Shown: positions 50,537 to 59,025 of the stretch, piece by piece
How the letters are laid out: the number at the start of each line of letters is the position of its first letter
Numbering within the stretch: the first letter of the stretch is position 1
Origin: an uncultured Actinomycetes bacterium
GTDB lineage: Bacteria > Actinomycetota > Acidimicrobiia > Acidimicrobiales > RAAP-2
NCBI GenBank assembly: GCA_903924205.1
Contig: CAIYAP010000007.1
Coordinates: forward strand, 186,001-250,000
Length of the DNA: 64,000 nucleotides
Reading direction: 5' to 3'
The notes under the pieces: model-generated
Database searches by the model: none
Told to the model about the DNA's origin: nothing
Seen by the model: only the letters and a program-made list of their open reading frames with translations
Made by a program: the position numbers and the translations under genes

Positions 50537-51250
50537 TTAGGCCTTGGCGGCAACCGGGCGGTTCGCCGCGATGAAGCGACCTTCCACGACGGCTTCGGCG
50601 ACCAGCTTGCACAAGAGCGCACCCGAGCGGATGGCGTCATCGTTGCCCGGGATGACGTAGTCAATGACGTCGGGGTCACAGTTGGTGTCAACAATGGCGA
50701 CGACCGGGATGCCGAGCTTGCGCGCTTCGGTCACGGCGATGTGCTCCTTCTTCGTGTCGATCACGAAGATGGCATCGGGAACACGACGCATTCCGGCGAT
50801 ACCGGACAGGTTGCGCTCGAGCTTCTCGAGCTCACGCTGGAAACGCAGCGACTCGCGCTTCGGCATGCCGTCAAAGTCGCCCGCGTTCTTCATCGCGCGC
50901 AGCTCCACCATGCGCTGGGCACGGCCCTGAATGGTGGTGTAGTTCGTCAGCATTCCGCCCAACCAACGCTGGTTCACGAAGGGCATGCCACACGCGGCGG
51001 CGTAGTCAGCAATGGGACCCTGCATCTGCTTCTTGGTCGACACGAACAAAATCGTGCCGCCCTGGGCCGAGAGGTCGCGAATGAACGAGTAGGACTCTTC
51101 GATGCCCGCGAGGGTCTTACGAAGGTCGACGAGGTAAATGCCGTTTCGCTCACCGAGGATGAAGCGACGCATCTTGGGGTTCCAGCGGCGGGTCTGGTGA
51201 CCAAAGTGCACGCCGGAGTCGAGTAGTTCCTTAAGAGTGACGAGTGCCAC
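50537..51250 (-). CDS. rpsB: 30S ribosomal protein S2
   Basis: A 237-residue S2. [23 protein letters not shown] at the N-terminus, [13 protein letters not shown] and the conserved VDTNCDP turn are present. The GTG at 51250 gives the expected start and has AAAGGA upstream. The 117 bases before it (to xerC) may hold a promoter and leader; I see no clear motif there. Confidence 0.96.
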   Translation of the reverse strand: MALVTLKELLDSGVHFGHQTRRWNPKMRRFILGERNGIYLVDLRKTLAGIEESYSFIRDLSAQGGTILFVSTKKQMQGPIADYAAACGMPFVNQRWLGGMLTNYTTIQGRAQRMVELRAMKNAGDFDGMPKRESLRFQRELEKLERNLSGIAGMRRVPDAIFVIDTKKEHIAVTEARKLGIPVVAIVDTNCDPDVIDYVIPGNDDAIRSGALLCKLVAEAVVEGRFIAANRPVAAKA

Positions 51251-51367
51251 GTCATGTCCTTTCAATCGGTTATTACGGCGTCTCAGCACCCGAAGGTGAC
51301 CGATACAGAGACGTCGTAAGTCAAGTGCCATCCCCAGTGGATAGCCCTGCCAGTGTAGTGCAGAGCC

Positions 51368-52273
51368 CTACCCGCGCGGATGGGTCTGGCGATGGACTTT
51401 CTGGAGCCGAGATTTCGACACGTGGGTGTAAATCTGGGTGGTGGTCAGGTTGGAATGACCTAATAATTCCTGCACCACGCGCAAATCAGCCCCACCTTCC
51501 AGAAGGTGAGTCGCAAAGGTGTGACGCAGGGCGTGCGGGTGGATGTGTCCGTTCGTTATCCGTTGGTCCAAGATTCGTCGGACATCGCGAGGCGTCACCA
51601 TCCTTCCCCGACGGTTGAAAAACAGGACGGCGCTCGGTGACTCGCTAGTCATCAGCGAGGCCCGGCCCTCGTCTCGCCAGCGCTCCAGAGCCGCCAGCGC
51701 GGTGACGTGAACGGGCACCAAGCGGGTTTTTCCACCCTTTCCGGTGACGCGCACGACCGCCTGCGTCCAGTCCACATCGCCCAGCTCCAGCGAGCAGAGT
51801 TCACTGACCCGAAGTCCGCAGCCGTACAGGACTTCGGCAATGGCGCGATCACGAAGGGCCACCGGATCATTTCCCCAGTCCGCGTCTAAGAGCCCGTCGA
51901 GATGGTCACGGCTCACGAGGTCGGGGAGGCGACGAGATGCGCTCGGCGCACTCACCTGCTCGGCGGGATTATCCGCAAGGTCACCGCGGCGAAGGCGCCA
52001 GTCGAGGTAGGCGCGCAAGGACGCCACACGACGGGCAGTCGACGCTCGGGCGTCGCCGCGTTCGGTCAGAAACGCGACCCACGAACGAACATCGCGGCGT
52101 GACAGGTGCACGGGATCGGTGACCGACCGGTCCGCCATGAAGGCCGCCGCCTGCCGAAGGTCGCCGAGATACGAACGAATGGTGGCCGGCGAGCGGCCCG
52201 CTACCTCCAGGTAGCGCTGGTAGTCAGCGAGTAGCCATCTCGCCGCCACAGAATTGTCAACAATTCTCGGCAC
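51368..52273 (-). CDS. xerC: Tyrosine recombinase XerC
   Basis: A 301-residue chromosome dimer resolution recombinase. The SAM-like N-terminal DNA-binding domain is followed by the catalytic residues: Arg in CGLRVSELCSL, Lys in GKGGKTRLVPV, His and Arg in HPHALRHTFATHLL, His in LLGHSNLTTTQ and the nucleophile Tyr in QIYTHVS. The GTG at 52273 is supported by a TAGTCT box seven bases upstream. As in mycobacteria it lies next to rpsB, so it is the chromosomal Xer protein and not a phage integrase. FtsK is its partner. Confidence 0.9.
   Translation of the reverse strand: MPRIVDNSVAARWLLADYQRYLEVAGRSPATIRSYLGDLRQAAAFMADRSVTDPVHLSRRDVRSWVAFLTERGDARASTARRVASLRAYLDWRLRRGDLADNPAEQVSAPSASRRLPDLVSRDHLDGLLDADWGNDPVALRDRAIAEVLYGCGLRVSELCSLELGDVDWTQAVVRVTGKGGKTRLVPVHVTALAALERWRDEGRASLMTSESPSAVLFFNRRGRMVTPRDVRRILDQRITNGHIHPHALRHTFATHLLEGGADLRVVQELLGHSNLTTTQIYTHVSKSRLQKVHRQTHPRG
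52250..52267. promoter_or_regulatory. 18-base palindrome near the xerC start
   Basis: AGAATTGTCAACAATTCT, with 8-base arms around two bases. It spans the first codons of xerC and lies about 65 bases upstream of the response regulator ATG. It may be an operator; no known family site was matched. Confidence 0.4.
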
Positions 52274-52280
52274 ATTTCGC

Positions 52281-52286
52281 AGACTA
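52281..52286 (-). promoter_or_regulatory. Leaderless -10 box of xerC
   Basis: TAGTCT seven bases before the GTG at 52273. Confidence 0.45.
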
Positions 52287-52331
52287 TCGCCCCCGTTCAC
52301 CCACCATGGGCTCACTAATGTCGAGTTCACT

Positions 52332-53003
52332 ATGTCGCGCATCGTAATTATTGAAGATGACTCACGAATTCGAGAGAGTGTGGCGCAGGGTCTGCGTGAC
52401 GCTGACTTTGTGGTGGAGGACTTCCCCACCGCCGAACTCGCCCTCGACGCCGTGAAGCGCTACGAGCCTGACCTCGCCCTCGTCGACATCATGTTGCCCG
52501 GCATGGACGGCATCGAGGCCTGCCGCGAAATTCGTCTCGTTAGCGACATTCCCATCATCGTGGTGTCCGCTCGCGGTGACACCGACGACGTGGTGCGGGG
52601 CCTTGATGCGGGCGCCGATGATTACGTCACGAAACCTTTCGAACTACCGGAATTGATTGCGCGTATCCGTGCGCACCTTCGCCGGCGTCCCGCGGCGATG
52701 AATCGCTTCACCGTGGGACAGCTCGAGATCATTCCGGATGAAGGCATCTGCCGCACCCGTGATGGCCACGACGTGCACCTCACCACGACGGAAATGCGAC
52801 TACTCGGGGAGCTAGCGGCCTCCAGCGGCAAAGTTCTGAGTCGCGAGGATTTGCTCGAACGAGTGTGGGGATACGACTACTTCGGTGATGGCCGACTCGT
52901 CGACGTTCATATCCGTCGTCTACGCCTGAAAGTGGAGCCGGACGCGGCCCAACCCGAGCACGTCGTCACGGTTCGCGGCGCGGGATACAAACTGATCCCG
53001 TGA
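52332..53003 (+). CDS. OmpR-type response regulator
   Basis: A 223-residue two-component regulator. The receiver domain has IIEDDSR, phosphoacceptor Asp52 in LVDIMLPGMDG, and Lys in DDYVTKPF. The C-terminal winged helix has TTTEMRLLGELA and the VDVHIRRLRLKVE recognition segment, ending VRGAGYKL. The ATG at 52332 is chosen for the conserved N-terminus; a TAATGT box lies ten bases upstream. It overlaps the kinase gene by GTGA. Confidence 0.9.
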   Translation: MSRIVIIEDDSRIRESVAQGLRDADFVVEDFPTAELALDAVKRYEPDLALVDIMLPGMDGIEACREIRLVSDIPIIVVSARGDTDDVVRGLDAGADDYVTKPFELPELIARIRAHLRRRPAAMNRFTVGQLEIIPDEGICRTRDGHDVHLTTTEMRLLGELAASSGKVLSREDLLERVWGYDYFGDGRLVDVHIRRLRLKVEPDAAQPEHVVTVRGAGYKLIP

Positions 53004-54385
53004 GTTCACGTCGCCTCAGCCGACGACTGGGCTTTCTCAGCACCGTCTTGCTGGTCGCCGTGACCGGCCTGTTGGCCATGGTCGCCTTCGTGGGGGTGCG
53101 CAGCATCTTGCTCCAAGAGCGCAGCGCCAGTGCCCTACGCCAAGCCCACGTCGGAGCCGCGCTCGTCAGCAACAATGTCTTGACGGGCGCCGGAAATCTT
53201 CCTGCCCTCCTCGCACAAATCAATAGTTCGTCCAACACGGTGAGTCAGGCATTGGTCTTTGGCACGTGGGAATCCGTGACCTCCCTGCATCCTGATGAAT
53301 CCATTCCGCTGCCAGTTCGTGAACGCACCCTCGCCGGTCACGTCACCTCGCTGACGACGACCTGGAAAGGACACTCCCTCGTCGCCGTCGGCATTCCGTT
53401 GTCCGCCATCAGTGGTTCTTATTTTCTCCTCGACAACCTCGATGCGCTGAACCATGAACTCAGGAACATTGCGGGCGTGATTGCCCTCGGATGGCTGGTG
53501 GTCACTCTCGGTGGCATCGTGCTCATGCGCCGCCAACTCGCCAGCGCCCTCATTCCACTTGAGCGCGCCTCGGCGGTGGTGCGGGCAGTGGCGCACGGCG
53601 ACACCTCGCAGCGCATTGCCCCCACCTCGTCCTCCCGAGAAATCGACTCCTTGGCGAAGAACTTCAATGCCATGGTCGACTCTCTCGTCACCCAGATGCA
53701 GCGAGACGCACATTTTGCGAGCGACGTCAGCCACGAGTTGCGCTCCCCGTTGACATCTCTGACCGCCAGCGCGGACCGACTAGCGGCGCGGCGCGACCGG
53801 CTCGATGAGGACAGTGCGCATCTCGTCGACTCCCTGCAACGCGATGTCGCGACTTTCAGCGGACTGGTCACGGACTTGCTCGAATTAGCGCAGATCGACC
53901 GTGGAGTGGAACACCTCGTGCTCGATGAGGTCAATATCCACGAACTCATGGACCGATGCGTGACTCTCATTTCTCGGCGTGATGGCGTCTCGCTGCCCGA
54001 GGTCGTCCACGTCGGAGACCCGGCGGCCACCTGCGTGGTCGATCGGCGACGCTTTGAGCGGGTGTTGTCGAACCTGGTGGGCAATGCGGTCAAATATGCC
54101 GGCGGCGTGAGTGCGCTACACGTGGAAATAGATGACAAGAGTGCGCGTCTCAGCGTCGCTGACCTCGGGCCCGGCATCGCCGATGAAGACCGCGAGCGCA
54201 TCTTCGACCGCTTCTACCGGGGACAATCGGCGTTCAATAGAGGTGACACCACGGGGACGGGGCTGGGCTTAGCTCTCGTTCGTGCCCACGTTATTGCCCT
54301 CCGTGGGACGGTGACGGTCCAGCGACATTCACCCCAGGGGTCGATTTTTACCCTCGTGCTGCCCCGTGAGGGCACCGTTCACTGA
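53000..54385 (+). CDS. Sensor histidine kinase
   Basis: A 461-residue membrane kinase. Two membrane segments (about 11-33 and 155-177) flank an extracellular sensor of about 115 residues. A HAMP domain follows (178-230), then the HisKA phosphoacceptor His245 in DVSHELRSPLTSL. The ATPase domain has N box LSNLVGNAVKYA, G1 DLGPGIADEDRERIFDRFYR and G2 GTGLGLAL. It forms a pair with the preceding regulator. The stimulus cannot be read. Its 3' end overlaps rsfS by seven bases on the other strand. Confidence 0.9.
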   Translation: MSSRRLSRRLGFLSTVLLVAVTGLLAMVAFVGVRSILLQERSASALRQAHVGAALVSNNVLTGAGNLPALLAQINSSSNTVSQALVFGTWESVTSLHPDESIPLPVRERTLAGHVTSLTTTWKGHSLVAVGIPLSAISGSYFLLDNLDALNHELRNIAGVIALGWLVVTLGGIVLMRRQLASALIPLERASAVVRAVAHGDTSQRIAPTSSSREIDSLAKNFNAMVDSLVTQMQRDAHFASDVSHELRSPLTSLTASADRLAARRDRLDEDSAHLVDSLQRDVATFSGLVTDLLELAQIDRGVEHLVLDEVNIHELMDRCVTLISRRDGVSLPEVVHVGDPAATCVVDRRRFERVLSNLVGNAVKYAGGVSALHVEIDDKSARLSVADLGPGIADEDRERIFDRFYRGQSAFNRGDTTGTGLGLALVRAHVIALRGTVTVQRHSPQGSIFTLVLPREGTVH

Positions 54386-54771
54386 GGGGCCGCGTTCGGC
54401 TGCGGCGCATCAAAGCGCGGCGCCGCAGCCCAGAGGTGCTCCAAGTCGTAATACTCACGGTGCCCATCATCGAAAATATGCACGATGACGTCCCCGTAGT
54501 CAAAGGCGATCCAGGTGGACTCGGTCCATCCCTCTTCGCGTAGCGGTCGCCAGCCCACCAGTTGAGCCTGCCGCTCAATTTCCTCGGCAATGGCCCGCGT
54601 TTGACGGTCGGTGCGTCCCGACGTCACCACCAGCGCGGAAAAAGTGTCGACCAAACCATCGGTGAACAAGATCGTGGTATCCAGTGCGAGCTTCTCGCCC
54701 GCACCGGTCACGACCGCTCGAAGTAAATCAGCCACTTCTCCCGACACGGGCCAATGAGTGGCGCCAGTCAT
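54379..54771 (-). CDS. rsfS: Ribosomal silencing factor RsfS
   Basis: A 130-residue Iojap-family protein that binds L14 and blocks subunit joining in starvation. The fold motifs KLALDTTILFTDGLVDTFSALVVTSGRTDRQTRAIAEEIE and WIAFDYGDVIVHIFDDGHREYYDLEHLW are intact. It follows a 58-residue ORF by eight bases and, before that, nadD, its usual neighbour. Confidence 0.94.
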   Translation of the reverse strand: MTGATHWPVSGEVADLLRAVVTGAGEKLALDTTILFTDGLVDTFSALVVTSGRTDRQTRAIAEEIERQAQLVGWRPLREEGWTESTWIAFDYGDVIVHIFDDGHREYYDLEHLWAAAPRFDAPQPNAAPQ

Positions 54772-54779
54772 CGAGGACG

Positions 54780-54956
54780 TCAGTGGGCCACGGCGAGCGA
54801 AATAACCGCCGCCACGAAGGGTGTCGACAGGCTCACGCAGGCCACGGTCAGCCAGTGACGACGCTGACGCTGGTCAGCCTCACGCGATGAGGCGCTCTCG
54901 ATGACCCGAAGGCTCGGGACAACGCGGTCCGTGGTGTCTAGGTGACGAATTGCCAT
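54780..54956 (-). CDS. Small membrane protein between nadD and rsfS (58 residues)
   Basis: A short gene reading MAIRHLDTTDRVVPSLRVIE at its start, with a charged middle (SSREADQRQRRHW) and one C-terminal membrane helix (LTVACVSLSTPFVAAVISLAVA). It begins 11 bases after nadD and ends eight bases before rsfS, so it fills the gap completely. A TAGGAT box lies eight bases before the ATG. Its function is unknown; it could be a tail-anchored helper of the NadD/RsfS operon. Confidence 0.6.
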   Translation of the reverse strand: MAIRHLDTTDRVVPSLRVIESASSREADQRQRRHWLTVACVSLSTPFVAAVISLAVAH

Positions 54957-54967
54957 GCGGATAAATC

Positions 54968-55534
54968 CTAGCCCTGTAGCGCCAGATAGAGGGGTATTAC
55001 CTGATCATCCAGCATCGCCAGCGCTTCGGCGTCGCTCGCACCACGCAATTGAGTCGACGACAAGTCAATTTCTGGCATATCCAGAATGTGCCAGCGCCAC
55101 GGCGCCGGCAAGTCCACCGGCGTACCCGCTCGCGGCACCACCGCCACGGAGACCAGAGAACTAAGTTCGTCCGCCCGCGCCCAGCGATCGAAGGAATTCG
55201 CCACGTCAGCGCCCACAATCAGTTCCAATGGCGATTCACCCTCGGCGAGCAGATCGCGAACGGTGTCGATGGTGTACGTGGTGCCTCCACGACGAACCTC
55301 ACGGTCGTCGATGACAACACCGGGCCACCCAGCCCACGCCGCACGCACCATGGCCACGCGCTGCTCCCCCGTCGCACCACCTCGACGATCCGCTTTTTCG
55401 GCCGTCTGAGCGGTGACGGTCACAATGACGTGGCGATATCTCCCGGAGTCGAGGGCTGCGCGCAGGACCTCGCTGTGGCCGCGATGAGGAGGATCAAAGG
55501 TTCCCCCGAAGAGTCCCACGACCGCATCGTTCAC
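54968..55534 (-). CDS. nadD: Nicotinate-nucleotide adenylyltransferase
   Basis: A 188-residue enzyme of NAD synthesis. The nucleotidyltransferase motif is GLFGGTFDPPHRGH (7-20) and the C-terminal SSTQLRG loop (ISSTxIR type) is present; TYTIDTVRDLL is characteristic of NadD. The GTG start has TAGAGT six bases upstream, so it should be leaderless. It is divergent from the DAHP synthase gene, with 52 bases between. Confidence 0.93.
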   Translation of the reverse strand: MNDAVVGLFGGTFDPPHRGHSEVLRAALDSGRYRHVIVTVTAQTAEKADRRGGATGEQRVAMVRAAWAGWPGVVIDDREVRRGGTTYTIDTVRDLLAEGESPLELIVGADVANSFDRWARADELSSLVSVAVVPRAGTPVDLPAPWRWHILDMPEIDLSSTQLRGASDAEALAMLDDQVIPLYLALQG

Positions 55535-55540
55535 GTCGCC

Positions 55541-55546
55541 ACTCTA
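55541..55546 (-). promoter_or_regulatory. Leaderless -10 box of nadD
   Basis: TAGAGT six bases before the GTG at 55534. Confidence 0.5.
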
Positions 55547-55574
55547 CGACGACGAGCACGGGGGCTTTCCCTCG

Positions 55575-55580
55575 TAGGCT
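55575..55580 (+). promoter_or_regulatory. Leaderless -10 box of the DAHP synthase gene
   Basis: TAGGCT six bases before the GTG at 55587. It supports this GTG as the start and a leaderless mRNA. Confidence 0.5.
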
Positions 55581-55586
55581 GTTGGT

Positions 55587-56924
55587 GTGACCTGGAATCC
55601 CCGCAGCTGGCGCACCCACACCGCTCATCAGCAGCCGTCGTGGCCGGATGCTGACCACGTGGATGCCGTGACGGCGGAAATTGCCTCGCTGCCCGCCTTG
55701 GTATTTCCGGGCGAGATTGACCGTCTTCGTGCCGACCTGGCCCGAGTTGCCGACGGCCATGCGTTCTTGCTGCAAGCCGGCGACTGCGCGGAAACGTTCA
55801 CCCCGAACACCGAAGAAACGGTTCGCGAAAAGCTTCAAATCATTCTGCAAATGGCGGTCGCCCTGACCTATGCCGCCGGCGTCCCGGTGGTGAAGGTGGG
55901 CCGAATTGCCGGGCAATTCGCCAAACCGCGCACCGACGACACGGAAACCCGTGGCGGCACCACGCTGCCCATTTTTCGCGGCCACATCGTCAATGACGAC
56001 GCCTTCACGATGGAGGCGCGCCAACCCGACGCCGGTCGGCTACTTCGCGGATACCACCAAAGCGCCGCCACCTTGAACCTCTTGCGCTCCTTCACCAAGG
56101 GTGGTTTCGCCGACTTGACTCAGGTGCAAGCGTGGAACCTCGAGTTTGTCGAGGCGGCGAGCGAAGGTCAGCGCTACAAGCAGCTCGCGGATGAGATTGA
56201 ACGCGCCTTGCGGTTCATGCGGGCCTGTGGCATCGACACCACCGGGGCGTCCAGCCTCCGTGAAGTGGATTTTTACTCCAGCCACGAGGCCCTGATCTTG
56301 CCCTACGAAGAAGCCCTGACGAGGCGAGACCCCGTCAGCGGCGACTGGTACGACGGCTCGGCACACACCTTGTGGCTCGGTAACCGCACCCGTCAACTCG
56401 ACGGGGCGCACGTGGAGTACCTGCGTGGCATTCGCAATCCCCTCGGCATCAAGGTGTCGGACAACATTGCCCCGGCGGACCTCATTGCCCTCGTGCGCCA
56501 CCTCAATCCCGAGAATGAGCACGGACGAATCACCTTGATCAGCCGCATGGGCGTCAACAAGATTGCCCACGGCCTGCCACCGCTCATCGATGCCATCAGC
56601 CACGCGGACCTCAGCGTCGCGTGGGCCTGCGACCCCATGCACGGCAATACCTTCCGCGCGAGTTCGGGCATCAAGACTCGCAACTTTGACGACATTTTGA
56701 ATGAAGTCAAGATTTTCTTCTCCGTGCACCGGGCCGCCGGCACCTGGCCGGGCGGACTACATGTCGAACTCACCGGCGGCGACGTGACCGAATGTCTCGG
56801 CGGATCCGTCGGCGTCTCGGAAGCCGATCTCGCGAACAACTACACCAGTATTTGCGACCCGCGCCTCAACGCCCTCCAAAGCCTCGACTTGGCGTTTCGC
56901 GTCGCGGAGTTCCTCGACGCTTAA
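55587..56924 (+). CDS. aroG: 3-Deoxy-D-arabino-heptulosonate 7-phosphate synthase, class II
   Basis: A 445-residue plant/mycobacterium-type (class II) DAHP synthase, the first step of the shikimate pathway. The metal and substrate motifs LLQAGDCAETF, VGRIAGQFAKPR, WACDPMHGNT, HVELTGGDVTECLGG and CDPRLNALQSL are intact. It begins WNPRSWRTH as typical. It is convergent with the phosphatase gene (four-base overlap). The class II type agrees with an actinobacterial host. Confidence 0.93.
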   Translation: MTWNPRSWRTHTAHQQPSWPDADHVDAVTAEIASLPALVFPGEIDRLRADLARVADGHAFLLQAGDCAETFTPNTEETVREKLQIILQMAVALTYAAGVPVVKVGRIAGQFAKPRTDDTETRGGTTLPIFRGHIVNDDAFTMEARQPDAGRLLRGYHQSAATLNLLRSFTKGGFADLTQVQAWNLEFVEAASEGQRYKQLADEIERALRFMRACGIDTTGASSLREVDFYSSHEALILPYEEALTRRDPVSGDWYDGSAHTLWLGNRTRQLDGAHVEYLRGIRNPLGIKVSDNIAPADLIALVRHLNPENEHGRITLISRMGVNKIAHGLPPLIDAISHADLSVAWACDPMHGNTFRASSGIKTRNFDDILNEVKIFFSVHRAAGTWPGGLHVELTGGDVTECLGGSVGVSEADLANNYTSICDPRLNALQSLDLAFRVAEFLDA

Positions 56925-57577
56925 ATCGCTCGTTCGTTGTACCGAAGGAGCCGGCGCTGGGCGCCCCACTCAATTTCCGTCACCGAGCAGTGGTCGGTAC
57001 GCAGCCGAAGCCGCACAGCAGCATCCTCACGCGTCACCGCACGGATTGCCTGTTCGATGACCCCTCCGTGGGTAAAGATCACGACCCGCTGAGCACCGAA
57101 GGTCTCTGCCGTCCAGGTCAGCGCGTCCACTACCCGAGTCGCAAAGCCCCGCCACGACTCTCCGCCCGGCGCGAAAACGGCGTCGGGGTCAGCGGACCAG
57201 TCCGGCGACACGACGCGCACGCGATAGTCATCCAAGGTCCAGCCGTCGGCCTCTCCGGGTTCAAGTTCATTAAAACGAGCGAGGGCGTCGAGGTCATCGC
57301 GTCCCATCACCAGACGACCGGTGTCGCGAGCTCGGGGCAAGGCCGAGGTGAGCAGGACGGCACCGTCCCACTCGCCATGGCGCTCCCGATGGCGACCGAG
57401 GGCCGCCGCCTGCGCTCGACCCTGGTCGGTGAGACCGGCGCACCCCGCGGCACCACCAATGACGCCGTCCACGTTGCAGCGAGCCTCACCATGTCGCACC
57501 AAGGTAATCACGGTGCCGATGGGGGGCTCACCGCGAGTGCGCACGTCATCGGGGGGCAGCATGCCGATGTCGCTCAC
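56921..57577 (-). CDS. Histidine phosphatase family protein
   Basis: A 218-residue phosphoglycerate mutase-like phosphatase. The phosphohistidine motif is LVRHGEARCN, with an Arg in SALPRARDTG and the second His in FTHGGVIEQ. Family members remove phosphates from many small molecules, so the substrate is open. The GTG at 57577 forms a GTGA overlap with the VWA gene stop and is preferred to the longer frame. It is co-transcribed with the MoxR/VWA pair. Confidence 0.83.
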   Translation of the reverse strand: MSDIGMLPPDDVRTRGEPPIGTVITLVRHGEARCNVDGVIGGAAGCAGLTDQGRAQAAALGRHRERHGEWDGAVLLTSALPRARDTGRLVMGRDDLDALARFNELEPGEADGWTLDDYRVRVVSPDWSADPDAVFAPGGESWRGFATRVVDALTWTAETFGAQRVVIFTHGGVIEQAIRAVTREDAAVRLRLRTDHCSVTEIEWGAQRRLLRYNERAI

Positions 57578-59025
57578 GCGAGGTCGCCCACGAAGGCTTC
57601 GAGTTGTCGAAGTGAGCGACACTCCACGATCTTGGTGAGGTAGGGCGCATACTGCGCGATGACCGAGTCACCGCTGTTCCAGTAGGTGGTGGGCTCGGGG
57701 TTAAGCCAATAGACCGCGCGCGCCTTCTCCTTGAGATAGCGAACCGTTTCGGGGTGCGCCTGGTGGTAGTTATTGCGGGCATCGCCCAAGATGATGACGA
57801 CGGAGCGACGATTGATGTCGCGACCGAAGCGCGTCACGAAGTCGGTGAGCGCGCGGCCGTAGTCGCTGTGGCCATCAAAGGCGATGACGTCGGCTTCGGC
57901 ATTGATGCGCGCCACGGCTTCACCCGGGTCGTCGCTGTCATCGAAGAGTCGGGTGACCTCGTCGAGGCCGTCAATGAAGACGAAGGAGCGGACCTTGGAA
58001 AACTGACTCGCGATGGCGTAGACCATGTGCAGCGTGAAACGAGCGAAACTCGCCACCGATCCCGAGATGTCGGCGATCACGATGATTTCCGGTTTGGCCG
58101 GGTGTGGCGGTTTGAAGCGCAGGTCGATGGGCACACCCCCGGTCGACAAACTGCGTCTCACCGTGTGGCGCAAGTCCACCGGTCCGCGGCGACGGCGACG
58201 GCGACGGCGGGCCAATCGAGTGGCCAGCTTGCGCGCCAAGGGGCGAAGGGCCTTTTCCAGCTGCAACATTTCGTCACGCGTGGCGTGCATGACGTCAATG
58301 TCCTCCGGTAGGGGCTTTCGCACACTCTTCGCGAGTGATGAGGCCCCGCGATCGGCCACGAGACGCTCACGAATCTCCTTTTCGATAGCGGCCTGCAGTT
58401 CGCGCACCTTGACCTCGACGTCCACCTGTGCCGCGCGCTGCGCCCAGGCCGAATCGGGTGTTGACCCAGCCGACGCCGCGGACAGTTTGTGCCGCAAGCC
58501 CTCGACGTCGAGGTTTCGTAACGTGCGATAGAGGTAATACGTTCCCCCCACTCGGCGGCCCGGTTCGATATCGGCATAGAGCTCCACCGCGTGCTGAGCC
58601 ACCTCGCGCAGATCTTCGGGGCTGCCATTCATCATGGCGTTCCAGAGCATCTCTTGAAGTTGCTCGGGGCTCACCGACGACATCGACCCACTGCCCCCGC
58701 GTCCACTGCGGCCACCCTGCCCCTGTGCACCGGCACCCCCCCGAGGCGGACGCGTGGTCTCGCCCGGGTCCACCTCGTCGGTAGCGGGGTCATCGACGGC
58801 GGCCGCGGTACCTCGACGGGCGAAGAACACTTCAAAGGCGGAATCAAAAACGGGACGGTGATCGTGATCTTTGACCAAGGTGGCCGACAGTGCGGCGCGC
58901 AAGGTCTCACGGTCGACGAGGTCAATCATGGTCGCGGCGCGCGCCGCATCGACGTGCTCCGTCATCGAGACGGGAAGCCCGGCGGCGCGCAGCTCGCTAA
59001 TGAAGTCGCTCAGTATTTCGTTCAC
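57574..59025 (-). CDS. CoxE-like VWA-domain protein
   Basis: A 483-residue protein with an N-terminal helical part, a Gly-rich linker (about 95-115), an Arg-rich patch (RLARRRRRRRR) and a C-terminal VWA domain with MIDAS VIADISGSVAS and a later DGHSDYG and ILGDARNNYH. Layout and partner match CoxE-type proteins that act with MoxR-type CoxD in cofactor insertion, but no CO dehydrogenase genes are here. The GTG overlaps the ATPase stop (GTGA). Confidence 0.82.
   Translation of the reverse strand: MNEILSDFISELRAAGLPVSMTEHVDAARAATMIDLVDRETLRAALSATLVKDHDHRPVFDSAFEVFFARRGTAAAVDDPATDEVDPGETTRPPRGGAGAQGQGGRSGRGGSGSMSSVSPEQLQEMLWNAMMNGSPEDLREVAQHAVELYADIEPGRRVGGTYYLYRTLRNLDVEGLRHKLSAASAGSTPDSAWAQRAAQVDVEVKVRELQAAIEKEIRERLVADRGASSLAKSVRKPLPEDIDVMHATRDEMLQLEKALRPLARKLATRLARRRRRRRRGPVDLRHTVRRSLSTGGVPIDLRFKPPHPAKPEIIVIADISGSVASFARFTLHMVYAIASQFSKVRSFVFIDGLDEVTRLFDDSDDPGEAVARINAEADVIAFDGHSDYGRALTDFVTRFGRDINRRSVVIILGDARNNYHQAHPETVRYLKEKARAVYWLNPEPTTYWNSGDSVIAQYAPYLTKIVECRSLRQLEAFVGDLA

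Noticed and set aside
51368-52273. Possible phage integrase
   Set aside because: The tyrosine recombinase has the XerC context beside rpsB, with no tRNA attachment site, excisionase or phage genes.
56040-56729. 229-codon minus-strand frame opposite the DAHP synthase
   Set aside because: The plus strand encodes a full class II DAHP synthase with intact motifs; the mirror frame has none.
56927-56940. Possible LexA box near the end of the histidine phosphatase gene
   Set aside because: The sequence holds CGTTCG but lacks the matching CGAAC half at four-base spacing.
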